From Ephydatia muelleri (Eukaryota > Porifera > Demospongiae > Spongillida > Spongillidae), in contig JABACO010000001.1 in assembly GCA_013339895.1 (NCBI GenBank), positions 26,890,015 to 26,954,014 of the forward strand: 64,000 bases of DNA, given 5' to 3'. This document shows positions 47,200 to 59,794 of this stretch, in pieces (positions within the stretch are counted from its first letter, which is position 1; every line of letters starts with the position of its first letter). A model generated the notes under the pieces. That model made no database searches. It was not told the DNA's origin and saw only the letters and a program-made list of their open reading frames with translations. The position numbers and the translations under genes are program-made.

Positions 47200-48076
47200 C
47201 AAGATTGACGACTTCCAGTTTAACCTGCTCTTCAATTCATCTACCTTGGCGGACAAGGCCCGCCTATTATCCATTTCATCACCTTATGCATTGTCGTGGT
47301 TGTCAGATGTCCATCCGAAGGTCTAGGCCTTCATCTAAATCCTGACCAGTTCCAAGTGGCCATCAAGTGGTGGCTTGGTCTTGACACATCCGGGGGATCA
47401 CTGTGCTCCTTATGCCCATGCAGACACTACAGTGTATGCTTGATTCCTTAGGCCATCATGCCTCAACATGTAAGTGTGGGGGTGATGTGTTTTGCCACAA
47501 CAGACGTCGCGGTATTAAAATTTGTAGCAGAGTCATGTACAATGTAGATTGGCTCAACTGAGTGTTTAAATCGAGGCCGGAAATGACCTAATGCCAGACC
47601 ACAGTCACACAAGCCAGCTGATGTCCTTGTCCAGAACTGGTCCAGAGGAGCCTTGCGTGACCTCACCGCTTAATACACTTACTCTGTCAGAAGCGGGGGT
47701 TTGTGCAGGTGCCGCAGCCCAGGCTGGAGAGGTCAGGAAGCACTCAGCTAATGAGATGACATGTACTGTAGATCTGGGGTGGGTTTGTGTTCCCCTGGCG
47801 ACTGAAACATACCCATGGCCTCTTTATCCCAGCTGCTGTCGAGGCTTGCCATCAGGCTTCAAAAGCCCAAATCAGTTCTCTTGCATCAACTGTATGGTTG
47901 CTTAAACACTTGTCTTGTTCAATGTGTTTCTTCGACCATATTGAGCAGGATCTAGTCCTCGTAAACGTTTGGAGTTTTGTCTGTTTGTGTGTCCCCTGTG
48001 TCATCGTATGTACATATGTTAAATTTATATGCAGTGTTGTATACGGGTATGATTATAGACTTAATAATAATAATAC
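47200..48076 (+). mobile_element. Decayed RLE-type LINE fragment
   Basis: Plus-strand frames read LADKARLLSISSPYALSWLS, KWWLGLD-like sequence, and later SPLNTLTLSEAGVCAGAAAQ and DLGWVCVPLATETY. These match in order the finger and endonuclease parts of the LINE at 31057-33125 (ANRARLLSVAAPHASSWLS, CYQAGAAALAAETRK, ELGWSCIPLAVETYG). It ends in an AAT tail at 48061-48075. Several stops and frame changes, for example within 47320-47460, show it is older than the first copy. Confidence 0.8.
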
Positions 48077-48975
48077 CTGTATTTGTTCAACCCACAGGTT
48101 CTAGGTGATTGATTCAGTCATGCTGACCTAAAAGTATTGCTAGCAGCCAAATTGAGCCATCCAGTCCAAGCTGAATCCAGTAGGCGAGCCTTCAGCATAG
48201 CCAACTTTTCAAAGCTGTGGCTAATCTAGCCTTTTCCCCAGGCCAATTATTATTATTAAGTAAGGGGGAAACAAGCAATAGCAACCTTGCACCTATGCTA
48301 GTCTGTTACACAAATTCTGGATTATTAATATACCTAACCAAATTTGTTTCGTATACCAACTCACTTAACATTAAATCGACACTCATTGCAAATTGCTTGA
48401 TTCCAACAAATGTACAAATAGCTAGCTCAAAACAATCAATACGGTAAAATGGGACTTGTAAGGGGGCAACTGAAAAAAACCTTGCTAATAAGCATTCTTC
48501 ACTTTACTTTCACCTCCTCTTGCCAAATGTACACGTTTTCCAACTTCCATAATATTTGCCGTCAAGATTATGGGCAAATGTAATACATTACACCATCTTG
48601 ATCGCGTATCTAAAGAGCCAATTGTCAATCATCTCTAAAGTGAATTTTTTAAAAGCCCTCTATTTTAGTGTTACTTTATTCCAGTTCATAATTTTTTATG
48701 CCATTCAAAGCGAGGACGCAATGGAGCGCTGGAGGCTTTATCGCATTTTCACCAACTGGTAGGCATGCAGTCGATTTATCAATCCCAACAGCAGCAGACC
48801 TGTCGAAGGGCATGCAGCAGAGCAGACTGAGACCAGAAAGCATAAAATCAATGACCCTATGTGTTTGGAGCTGAGATGGGTGTATACAGCATACCCAAAC
48901 AACATTGTATTTATGTACATTCGTAAATTTGCAAATGTATAGAGCACCATGCACCATTTAGCCAAACTTTAATCT
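48077..48975. other. Intergenic stretch, nothing recognised
   Basis: No exon, RNA gene or repeat that I can support. Confidence 0.4.
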
Positions 48976-48989
48976 GAGGCAACGTTTCC

Positions 48990-49170
48990 ATAACACACAC
49001 ACACATAACACACACACAACACACACACAACACACACACAAACACACACAACACACACACAAACACACACAGCACACACAACACACACAACACACACACA
49101 ACACGCACATATAACACACACAACACACACACACACACAAAACACACACACAACACACACAACATACATG
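48990..49170. repeat. ACACAC/AACACAC microsatellite
   Basis: About 180 bp of CA repeats punctuated by AA steps. Confidence 0.93.
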
Positions 49171-49256
49171 TACATACTGCGACCGGATTGAAGCTGGGTA
49201 GTATACATGTATATGCAACAATGTAAGGAATAAGAACCCAAAGTCACTGCAAGTGG

Positions 49257-49258
<2 letters not shown>

Positions 49259-49293
<35 letters not shown>

Positions 49294-49322
49294 ATGTATG
49301 TGTGTGTGTGTGTGTGTGTGGC
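49259..49322. repeat. (TG)n microsatellite
   Basis: Two TG blocks around a TACATGTATG step, adjacent to the repeated flank described for 42055-42660. Confidence 0.9.
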
Positions 49323-49583
49323 ATGGGCATGTTTGTATGTGCAAATTTACTGGAGGTAAGTTGTGGCTGGTAACAATGGAAGTGTTCACATACTATGTGA
49401 GCTGCAAACTGTGAGTTATACTGTACATGTAGGCAGTCTGCAACTGGTGTAACCGAGTGGCAGACGAAGTTTAGCAAGCAAATGTGGTTAAGCTTTATAA
49501 TATGCTACTAAGGAAGGGTGGGACCGAAGGGTGATGCGAGTGAGTAGGGGGGAAAACCTTATGTTGTGACAGGGACCGCGGAG

Positions 49584-49587
<4 letters not shown>

Positions 49588-49632
<45 letters not shown>
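49588..49632. repeat. Poly-G tract (about 44 nt)
   Basis: An uninterrupted run of G, the longest homopolymer in the window. G-quadruplex capable on the plus strand. Confidence 0.95.
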
Positions 49633-52062
49633 AGGGGCAAATCCCCACTTTGTTAACCGTCTAAAACTCATACACAGCTAAGCTAAGTGTTAGACAATTG
49701 TATAACGATAGCCAAATATGCCATTGTGGTGTGTCAATTGTATAAGTCTACCAATGACGCATTGTGAATTGTGTGATACAAGTAAGTGTTCTGTAGGAAA
49801 TATGGGGTGTTGTCATACCATGGTATAGGAGAGGAGTGGTTGTTGAGTACAGAAAGCGGGGGATGGGGCTGTTTGAGAGCAGACCAGTGGTTGTGTTGGA
49901 GTGCCAGGTACTGTAGACCTCCAGATTACATGTACATCAAGACATCAAGGTACATAAACTTTACCATGGGTGCAGACCTTATGATTTTATTTAGATAAGG
50001 ATACTCTGGCAGATATCCCATACATGTATTCCAAACGCAAGGAAGCTCTCAACTTTAGTATAATAATATTATTATACTAAAAGATATGCAATATAAAATA
50101 CACTGACGCACAATTATACTAAATAAAAAAAACATATCGCTTGAAAGCCTGAAAAAATGCTGAAAAACAGTTGAGTTGTTTCTGGTTATTAATTTGCATG
50201 TTGAGATACTAATCCAGCCGGGGCGCTGTCAATTGAGCGCTCCATTATGTACAAAGTCAAAACTGGTGTTGAAAACATATACATCGCCAGAATTTCTGTC
50301 ATGAAGGAGCGACTGTCTCACCTTTTTATTTGCTATTGTGTTCAGGTGGAGTTCTTATCTAGCCACAACTACCCATGGTAAAGTTTACGCAATGCTACAT
50401 TTGCCAATGCAATTCTTGTAGGTTGCCTCAGAAGACGAAGTGGATCATTTTTCTAAGCAACTATTGAATACTGTCGAGACTGGGCCCGAGGAGCACACCA
50501 GGGAAGGGGATCATCGTACGAAGGTCTGATGGAGAGTAGTACTGTCTGAGGCTTTATAGTTTTAAGAGTGTGCTGTGGGTGTTCACAAGTGATGTGCATT
50601 CGTGATTGACTGTTTGAGGTACTGTGACTAGGAGAGGAGAGAGGCCATTGAGAAGACACCTTGGAGAAATAACTTTGCCTAGTAGGGGGAGAGGCTGTTG
50701 AGAATCGAACCTTGTACAACTCCAGATTACATCAGCAGTGGTCAAGGTGGTTTTAGTGTTATGTAAACTTTACCACTGGTGCAGATCTCTGTTAGATAAT
50801 GATGTACTCCTATACTAAACGTTTCACTTGAGAGCCTGAAAACTATAAAACGGTTGGTTGTGGATAATTTGTGCAAATCCAGCCAGGAGCACTGTGCAGT
50901 TAATTCTGCTAATTGAACGTTCCAGTCAAACTGATTTTCTAATACATGTATGTATAAACATCCAAGAATGATGAAAATTGCGCCATTTCTGCCATGAAGG
51001 AGCAACAGTCTACCTTTGTACATGTATTTACTGTATACTGAGACAGCGTGGTAAGTTTACACAACGCAACCTGAGCCCATATCACGACAATTCAACCTTT
51101 CTTTGAACTGTCGCTGAAAGAGTAAAAAATCTACCGAGCAATCATAGATACATGTAGTACTGTACATGTATATGGACCTATAGTACATGGTATCGGAGTG
51201 GTGCAAGCAGGAATGAGTCTACATGTATATCTAAAGATCAATCACTTGCAAATTGTGTAAGGTCCTCCGTGCATTTGGCCATGGCAAGTACAGTGGAAGC
51301 TCAACTGCTGAGGAAGCCAAACGTTTGTCCAAGACTGAGTCAGTGACCGGAAGCCCGTAATAGATCTGCAGATGCCTGCAGCCAGCCGGAATCTTGCAGT
51401 TAACAGAAATATCAACCAGTTTCAACGTTTGATGCGTGGCCAGGTGCAACAAAAATGAGACACACTTACATGCTAGTCTGGCGTAGCATAGACACATTTA
51501 TTTGCGGAAGGTATGCTATGCCAGATTGCTTACAAGTACACATATGTATACGAGTACAGTTCAGTGTCCCCTGTTCAGGGTACCGGTACTAGTAGAAGCA
51601 GGCCAGGATTTAACGTGTGTTGGCTAATCAAAGACAGGCTGAGGCACAGCTATAAAGCTCAGTTGCTATCTCCGACTTAGAAGTATTTCTGCAAATGGTT
51701 GAGGACCAATCTGAGAACTCGTGCATAAGCGTAGTTAACTAGTTCATGATGTAAAGCACAACTTACTGCATTACGTAATGACCGCAACAGCAAGTACATG
51801 TACAAATAACTTTAACTTTGACCATTATTAGCACTTTTACTTTCAGTGCAAATGCAAATGCCATAAAATAGATATCATTATGATTTTCCGATTTTTCTCG
51901 ATACAATATGCAATCTGAAAATATTTTCGACTTAAATTCATAGATGTCCTCTCGATGTATTGGAATTTCTGGATATGACTTAGTTCATCATTTTTGACTG
52001 GTCTTAGTGTGATGTGGAATGACTTTATACTCATGTACTGTACATATCATATAACAACTAAC
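49633..52062. other. Intergenic stretch
   Basis: No supported gene. Two loosely similar segments (about 49770-50480 and 50640-51060) share phrases such as TAAACTTTACCA and CAGCCGG...GCGC, suggesting an old direct duplication about 800 bp apart. Confidence 0.4.
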
Positions 52063-52271
52063 CTTTTCACACTTCTTCCTTGCTGCTTTGCTGTCCTTCC
52101 CATATCTAACTCGTGGAACTCCTCTCATTTTTCTGTCTGTTGTGTTATTATTTCTATCGCATATCAAATTTTCATTTTTGACTGTTGTATTACTTATAGC
52201 TTCTTCAATAACTGCTAGTTTTTCAGTGCTCATATCTGCATGGTAAAATTGCGTATCGTTTCCTTGTAATG
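52063..52271 (-). CDS. Candidate lone exon, unknown protein
   Basis: 209 nt open on the minus strand, after a GCCAG acceptor and before a GTTAGT donor. Reads ALQGNDTQFYHADMSTEKLA, then VIEEAISNTTVKNENLICD and VPRVRYGKDSKAARKKCEK. The polar composition looks like real coding sequence. No partner exons were found and no domain is recognised; it could be an exon of a gene extending past other features, or a remnant. Confidence 0.4.
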
Positions 52272-52484
52272 CTGGCATTGGCATTGGATTAAATGCAAGT
52301 ACATCATTATGCAAAAAAAACATGTACACTGCACATGTTTGTACCCTGCAAAGCATAAGTTTAGCTAACCCTCCATTAAACAACAAATTACATTATACAA
52401 TTTTATTTGATGGTTTTGAAGGCGGTACACAAATGATATTCTTACACGTACTTCAACAAAATCTCTACCGCAGCTATATTATAT

Positions 52485-52717
52485 GGTACAGTTTCCGCGA
52501 AAATTGCCCCACCGTTAAAATGTTATAAAAATGCATCGCGTTTGATTCGCTATAACTTCCCAACGGATAACGCTATCGACTTCCTATTTTCAACACTTCA
52601 TACTACACCATTTCACTATGAATTTTGAAAATAGGAAGTCGATAGCGTTATCCGTTGGGAAGTTATAGCGAATCAAACGCGATGCATTTTTATAACATAT
52701 AACCGTGGGACTGTCCC
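52485..52717. mobile_element. Foldback MITE (GGGACAG family), 233 bp
   Basis: Second short member of the family at 19898-20152: ends GGTACAGTTTCCGCG and CTGTCCC, with an internal inverted repeat. The right arm lost about 20 bp near its end. ATAT flanks both sides (52481-52484 and 52718-52721), again a 4-bp target duplication. It lies only 26 bp from the giant foldback. Confidence 0.88.
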
Positions 52718-52743
52718 ATATGTACATGTATGCTAAATAAAAT

Positions 52744-53607
52744 GGGACAGTTTCCGCGAAAATGAAAATTGCCCCACGAAAATGTTATTAAAATGCATTG
52801 CGGGTGAATCGCTATAACTTCCCAACGGTTAACGCTATCGACTTCCTATTTTCAACACTTCATACTACACCATTTCACTACGGGGAAACGTATTTTGGGG
52901 CCTTGCACCAGTTCCGTGTTGATGCTACGAGGTCCGATACCCCTTGGGGTTCAAAACCGCCACATCTTCAGGTAGGAGCATTCAAATCGCTTCAATTTCA
53001 GTATGTACGTACAGGGGTCCTGTTGCTATTGATGCGTTCAGTTCGTTAATTTTTACTCTATCCGTCACGGAGATACAGTTGTGCAAAGTTAATGCACATT
53101 TCCCGCTCGATTGCACCATTTTTGCATGCAACCCGTGTTCCATTCTCCCAATCCACAATAAAATTTTGATAACTTATTTGTTCCGCCCTTAAACTAAGCT
53201 AGCTGTTCCCCAACTATTTTTGTCTCACTCAGGCAGTGAGTTTATGCGGGAAAGTTAAAAGAAGAACACTGCTCAGTTCCAGTCGGGTCGTACCAAATTA
53301 ACGGATCCAAGTGAATGGTTGCAGTGTAACCTTGCGCCTCCCACGTCGCGGCAGTATTCAAAAAGGCACGCGTAAGGCTATTTGCTACGCACTCGCATCA
53401 TCCTCTAGTCGTGTAATAAAGCTTTCCTATTTGCCATCATCTTGCTAAAATCATCTTCTTATATCTGCCACGCCCACTCGGCTATGATTTCGGTCTCACA
53501 CAACTTTCAGCTCACACATAGCACATGAACTCATGCTGGCTCACTCTTGTGCATTGTTGCATACATGGCCCTGTACACTATCGTATGGCATATTATCTTA
53601 TACACAA

Positions 53608-53657
<50 letters not shown>

Positions 53658-53790
53658 ATGTACAGCGTACTTGCACACACCAGTTATAAACAATACACCT
53701 GTCTGATGATGGTACAAACACTCTCACTCACAAAATTTGTCACATGAACATGTATTCTATTCAATTCAACTGTACTTGTGCATGTTTGTA
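52744..53790. repeat. Left inverted arm of the giant foldback
   Basis: About 1.05 kb, pairing with 57955-59064. Divergence is modest and scattered; the match runs from the terminal GGGACAG through the (CA)n block at 53607-53654 to the phrase GAACATGTATTCTATTCAAT. Confidence 0.85.
53607..53655. repeat. (CA)n microsatellite in the left arm
   Basis: About 48 bp of pure CA. The corresponding TG block in the other arm is about 87 bp, so the two have changed length independently. Confidence 0.93.
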
Positions 53791-53949
53791 CAGACCTATG
53801 TAAATTTGTGTACCAAGCTTTCTGTACATGTACATGTATCGTGTCTCCAAGGATTGAATACATTGTGTCCCCATCTGGTACTTAAATGTACACAAACATT
53901 TGCACACTTGCATAACACACACCACTGTATAAATGTGGCAATACACATG

Positions 53950-55080
53950 CAAAAACGCTCACACAGGCACACACACAACATACAGATACACAGACACATG
54001 ACATACACACACAAACACACACATACGGACACGGACACACACAGACACAGGCACAGACACACAGGTACACATGAGATACACATAGACACACACAGACACA
54101 TACACACAGACACACACACACAGACACACACACAGACACACACACAGACACACACACACAGGCACACACAGACCCACACAAGCACACACACTCACACGAC
54201 AGACACATACACAGACACAGACACAGACACATATAGACATGCACAGACACACACATGAAATACACACATACACACACACACACACGACATACACACAGAC
54301 AAGCACAGACACACACATGGACACAGAATCACACACATGAAATTCATAGACACACACACATGCACAGACACACGACAGACGACACACACGACAGACATAC
54401 ACACAGACGCAGACACACATACATAGACACATACACACACAAACACACAGACATACGGACACGGACACACTCAGACACAGGCACAGATACACTAGTACAC
54501 ATGAAATACACATAGACACACACACAACACACACACAGACACACACACACAGACACACACACACAGATGCACACACACAGACACACGCACACACACACAG
54601 ACACACACACAGACACATACATGTACACAGACAGGCACACACACGACATACACACAGACACGCACAGACACACATGGACACAGACTTACACACATGAAAT
54701 TCACACACATATGCACAGACACACTACATATAGACACACACGACACAGACGCAGGCACACATGGACACACAAGCATAGACACACTCATGCACAGACACAC
54801 ACATGCACAGACGCACACACACGCACACACAAGATACACACACCCAACACAAAGACATACTGTACACCTACAGACACACACATGAAATACACAGACACGC
54901 AGACACACAGACATACATGTACATGTACATGCACACAGACTCATACAAAAAAATACATACGAAATACACATAGACACACACGCAGAACACACAGAGACAC
55001 ACATGCACACACATGGACACACAGAAACACACACGACATACACACAGACACACACATATACAGACACACATGTAGCTACA
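53950..55080. repeat. CACA/CAGACA-rich block, about 1.1 kb
   Basis: Low-complexity CA with regular CAGACACA and occasional CATGAAATACACAT or ACGACATACACACAGAC phrases, suggesting a higher-order repeat unit of about 200-250 bp. All open frames here are Thr/His/Arg or Cys/Val artefacts. Confidence 0.92.
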
Positions 55081-55757
55081 TGTACGTGTATGTACCATCT
55101 CTAAAGTGAGAGCTACATGTACATGCGTCATACTCCCAAAGAATTGGTCCTCAGCCCCCATAGGATTGGTGTCCCGTACCACTGTATGCATGTGGCAAAG
55201 TATATCACTGTATTCACCACAGCACTGGGCCCATGGTACAATATTAAAAAGTGCGTGTGGGCGGGGGGGGGGGGGGGGGGGCTGATTTCTTTTGAGCAAA
55301 TTAAACATACAAGTCTACATGTAGAGATGCACAAATTTATTTGTAATCATGATGCGTACAATGTTGTCATCGAAAAAGTTGTTGTCAGCTATCATTCCTT
55401 GATGAGATTTTTAAATTTATACAGTTGACCAAAAAATTGTGGTGTGTGTGTGTGGAGGGTCCCTGCAACGTGCATAACACTTTAAGTTCTTACACACTCA
55501 CATCCATCTTTTTTTAGTTAAGTACAATTGTGTAATAAAGCTTTCCTGTTTGGCAAAATCCTTGATCCTTGAACAACTTCTTATCATTCTTTATGCCTCC
55601 ACTACTCAGCTAGGTGGCTTGTGTACCAGTTGCAGAGACTTGAGTCTCTCTTTGCCCATACAATATTTAGTACATGAACATGCCCTCATGTTGGTTCACA
55701 CACCCTGATCTGATGCATGTATATGTTGTGCAAATGCGTCTGTACATCCTGAGCACA

Positions 55758-55791
<34 letters not shown>

Positions 55792-56690
55792 ACAAACACA
55801 CAAACACACACACACCAATCTCTGTGTGTTTCCTCTGTATTGTTGCAAGCAGACGTATACTCTTCTCTCATCTAGCACTCTGTACAAGTGCTCGTAAAAG
55901 CCTTTGTACAGTATAATGAATATCGTTACTAGCTTGCAATCGATATGTCTGTGTAAACTTACCAGTTACCAATAGGCCCTGACCTACCATGATCTGCAAC
56001 GATAAGGGAGGTACACTGTACCATCGCAGGTCTCACAGGCCTACTGTTTCCATCAGCACAATGTTGTGTGTCCCATGTCGCACTAATTGAATGCAGCGAA
56101 TTAAACGAGTGTACATGAAGTCAGATTGCTGTTCCTCACCATAAGTACAAAGTACGTACATGTACCGTGCCTTCGCTATAACCTTCTACGAGTAGTCATT
56201 TAATTTACTGCATAAAAATTAGTACAGTGCGACACGCAACACTGTGCTGCCTCTTCTTGATGAAGAAGGATGTACATGTACCATGCAGTTTTTTTGGAAG
56301 GGCGATGGTTCTGCCTGGTGATGAATTACCCTATCTTTGCTGATTACGGTAGGTCAGTTAGTTTACACAGACATAATGAATAGCAATATTCATCATTCCA
56401 TGAGCACTGTAAAGAAAAACAGAAGCCTCTTGAGCTTGCATGGCATATCCTTATGACTTGTCCCTATTTGTGTCAGGGGACAGTCCTATAAGGACACAAA
56501 TGTATACATAAAGGACCAGTCCTATGACACTACAGTGTACACGTTGCTACAGTGTACATGTACCTACATGTGTAGATATGTCTCATGGTCTCATAAGCTG
56601 TTCAATGGATAGATCAAAAATGCATGTGCAGAGAAGGCATTCAGTGAGAGAAAATGTGTGTACCATCATTATCAGGGAGCACTTCTGTTT
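55081..56690. other. Non-repetitive centre of the giant foldback
   Basis: About 1.6 kb including a poly-G run at 55262-55280 and (CA)n at 55758-55814. I find no transposase, no spliced exon and no RNA gene. Phrases near 56480-56530 (GGACCAGTCCTATGA) resemble sequence near 43940-43960. Confidence 0.5.
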
Positions 56691-56699
56691 TTTTTTCCG

Positions 56700-57945
56700 C
56701 ATGAACAACAGTGTGTGCTTTGTGTGTCACGTGTCTGTGCACATGCGTGAGTCTGTGTGTGCATCTGTATATCTGTGTGTGTATCTGTATGTGTGTCTGT
56801 GTGTGTGTCTGTGTGTATTGTGTGTATCTATGAGTGTGTGTTGTGTCTGTGCATGTGTGTCTATATGTATTTTGTGTGTGCGAGTGTGTGCAAGTCTGCG
56901 TGTCTGTGTGTTTCTGTGTGTGTGAGTGTCTATATATTTCGTATGTGTGTCTGTGTGTGCTTGTGTGTGTGTCTGTGTGTATGTCGTGTGTGTATGTTCC
57001 TGTGTGTGTCTGTGCATGTGTGTGTCTGAGTGTTTTGTGTGACTGTCTCGTGTGTGTGTCTGTGTATTTCGTGTGTGCCTGTATATGCATGTGTATCTGT
57101 GTGTGCACGTGTGTGCTAGTGTGTATTTCATGCATGTGTGTGTGTGTGCATGTGTGTGTGTGCGTACATGTATGTGTGTGTTTGTCATATGTGTGTGTCG
57201 TGTGTTTTGTGTGTGTCTGTGTATCTGTGTGTGTGTTTGTATGCGTATGTGTGTCTGTGTATCTGTGTGTGTGTTTGTATGCGTCTGTGTGTATGTCATG
57301 TGTGTGTGTGCGTTTGTGTGTCTGTGTGTGTGTGTTTTTGTATGCGTCTGTGTATGTCATGTGTGTGTCTGTGTGTGCGTTTTTGTGTGTGTGCATTAGT
57401 GTGTCTGTGTGTTTGTATGCATCTGTGTGTATGCATGTGTGTCTGTGTGTGCCTGTGTCTGCATGTGTGTGCTAGTGTGTATTTCATGCATGTGTGTGTG
57501 CATGTGCGTCTGAGTGTGCTAGTGTGTATCTCCGTGTGTGTGTGTGTGTGTCGTGTGTTTTGTGTGTCCATGTGAGTGTCTGTGTATCTGTGTGTGTGTG
57601 TTTGTATGCGACTGCGTGTATTGCATTTGTGCGTGTGTGTGCGTTAGTGTGTCTGCGTGTATGTTACAAACACACACACAGACATACACACACACACACA
57701 CAGGCACACACAGACACATGACATACACACACAGACGCATACAAACACACACACACAGACACTAACGCACACACACACAAACGCACACACAGACACACAC
57801 ATGTGCGTCTGTGTGTATGCCATGTGTGTGTCTGTGTGTGCATTTGTTTGTGTGTGTGCATTAGTGTGTCTGTGTGTGCATTTTTGTGTCTGTGTGTATG
57901 TCATGTGTGTGTGTGCCTGTGTGTGTGCATGTGTGTGTTATGCAA
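56700..57945. repeat. TGTG/TCTG-rich block, about 1.25 kb
   Basis: Counterpart of 53950-55080 on the opposite strand, with phrases such as TGTGTGTCTGTGTATCTGTG. A CA-rich stretch at 57666-57800 is inverted relative to the rest, creating a smaller hairpin inside. Confidence 0.9.
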
Positions 57946-57954
57946 GCTTGGTAC

Positions 57955-58122
57955 ACAAATTGAAATGCAATCAGTTGAATTGAATAGAATACATGTGCAT
58001 GTGACAATGTTTGTGAGTGAGAGTGTTTGTACCATCATCAGACAGGTGCATTGTTTGCCACATGTATAACTGGTGTGTGCAAGTACGCTGTACATGAGTG
58101 TGTGTGTGCGTGTGTGTGTGTG

Positions 58123-58185
<63 letters not shown>

Positions 58186-59064
58186 TTGTGTATAAGAAAA
58201 TATGCCATACGATAGTGTACAGGGCCATGTACGCAACAATGCAAGTGTGTGCACAAGTGGGTGCCAGCATGTGTGAGCTGAAAGTTGTGTGAGACCGAAA
58301 TCATGTAGCCGAGTGGGCGTGGCAGATATAAGAAGATGATTTTAGCAAGATGATGGCAAATAGGAAAGCTTTATTACACGACTAGAGGATGATGTGAGTG
58401 CGTAGCAAATAGCCTTACACATGCCTTTTTGAATACTGCCGGCGACGTGGGAGGCGCAAGGTTATACTGCACCATTCACTTGGGTCCGTTAATTTGGTAC
58501 GACCCGACTGGAACTGAGCAGTGTTCTTCTTTTAACTTTCCCGCATAAACTCACTGCCTGATTGAAACAAAAATAGTTGGGGAACGGCTAGCTTAGTTTA
58601 AGGGAGAAATGGGCGGAACAAAGAAGTTATCAAAATTTATTGTGGATTGGGAGAATGGAACACGGGTTGCATGCTAAAATGGTGCAATCGAGCGGAAAAT
58701 GTGCATTAACTTTGCACAGCTGTATCTCCGTGACGGATCCAGTAAAAATTAACGAACTGAACACATCAATAGCAACAGGACCCCTGTACGTACATGTACA
58801 TACTGAATTTGAAGCGATTTAAACTCTCCTAGCTGAAGATGTGGCGGTTTTGAACCCCATGGGGTATCGGACTTCGTAGCATCAGCACGGAACTAGCGCA
58901 AGGCCCCATAATAAGTTTCCCCGTAGTGGAATGGTGTAGTATGAAGTGTTGAAAATAGGACGTCGATAGCGTTAACCGTTGGGAAGTTATAGCAATTCAC
59001 CCGCGATGCATTTTTATAACATTTTATAACATATCCGTGGGGCAATTTTCGCGGAAACTGTCCC
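57955..59064. repeat. Right inverted arm of the giant foldback
   Basis: Complement of the left arm, including ATTGAATAGAATACATGTGC, a longer (TG)n block at 58098-58184, and GATGCGAGTG-like sequence near 58390. Confidence 0.85.
58098..58185. repeat. (TG)n microsatellite in the right arm
   Basis: About 87 bp of TG with a few CG steps. Confidence 0.95.
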
Positions 59065-59427
59065 ATATGTATGCTAAATAAATTTGCTTGTACATTTGCA
59101 TCTAATTACTAATTTAAGTTGTCAACTACCATGTTGGGCTAATCCTTGAATTAAAAAAGTTACTATTATTAGCCAAACTATAAATGTAGTCTCTGACTGT
59201 GTTAGGGTTTGTACACGTTTGAATAATGAATTTCTAAAAACGTATTGAATATTGACCATGATTACAACAGAATTGACACAGACGAAAGAATTGAGAACTC
59301 AACTATCTGTGGGCGTTTGATTCCAATAGCTAGATGTCAAATTCAAGTACATGTATGCCATCCAACACCAATCCTTCTACAGGTTGATCTTTTACATATC
59401 TTTATGAACAGTGTGTACATATATTAA

Positions 59428-59794
59428 CCGATTATACGCGGAATTGTAATATTTTTATTATTTTCCACAGAATACGTCTATACTGTACCGCATTGCGTGG
59501 CATATTTTTTTATTGCAAGGTTTCACTTTGCAGTGGTTGGGATCGACACAACACTTTTGAGCCAGAGATTTCATTCGTATATATTGTCTCTGATTGAGCT
59601 ATACATGCATATGTATAGCTGCATCCCTCCCCTACATGAAGACTGTAAGATATAGCTATATAACTTTGGTACAGGCCATGTTGTATCATGGTAACGATCA
59701 CTCGTTTGCGGCTGTCTATACACCATTATCATAACCACTGGCTATACACGGCCAGGGCTTCGTACGCAAATTTGCGTCTTCCGCGTATAATCGG
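59428..59794. mobile_element. 367-bp MITE flanked by TTAA (piggyBac/Kolobok-like)
   Basis: Ends CCGATTATACGCGGAA and TTCCGCGTATAATCGG are perfect inverted repeats of 16 bp, immediately bordered by TTAA on each side (59424-59427 and 59795-59798). TTAA duplication is the hallmark of piggyBac and Kolobok transposons; the body is too short to encode a transposase. Confidence 0.8.

Larger units (their letters stand above)
52744..59064. mobile_element. Giant foldback element, 6.3 kb, GGGACAG-type ends
   Basis: The left end GGGACAGTTTCCGCG and right end CGCGGAAACTGTCCC match the short MITEs. Long inverted arms (about 52744-53790 and 57955-59064) follow, with the same unique sequence on each, for example GCACATTTCCCGCTCGATTG, TTGTCTCACTCAGGCAGTG-like and CTTATATCTGCCACGCCCAC. 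Inside are CA-rich (53.95-55.08 kb) and TG-rich (56.7-57.95 kb) blocks, themselves roughly inverse, and a 1.6-kb non-repetitive centre. No transposase was recognised. The right flank (ATATGTATGCTAAATAAA) resembles the 26-bp spacer left of the element. Confidence 0.8.

Noticed and set aside
46930-47208. 92-residue plus-strand ORF as a host gene
   Set aside because: It abuts the decayed LINE and has no splice or domain support; it may be part of that element or chance.
50690-50760. Possible tRNA because of GGTTCGATTC on the minus strand
   Set aside because: The flanking bases do not pair as a T-stem and no matching acceptor, D or anticodon arms are found.
53737-57983. Many long ORFs in 53.7-58.3 kb, up to about 250 residues
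   Set aside because: All lie in CA/TG-rich blocks and give periodic Thr/His or Cys/Val strings; none has a normal residue mix.
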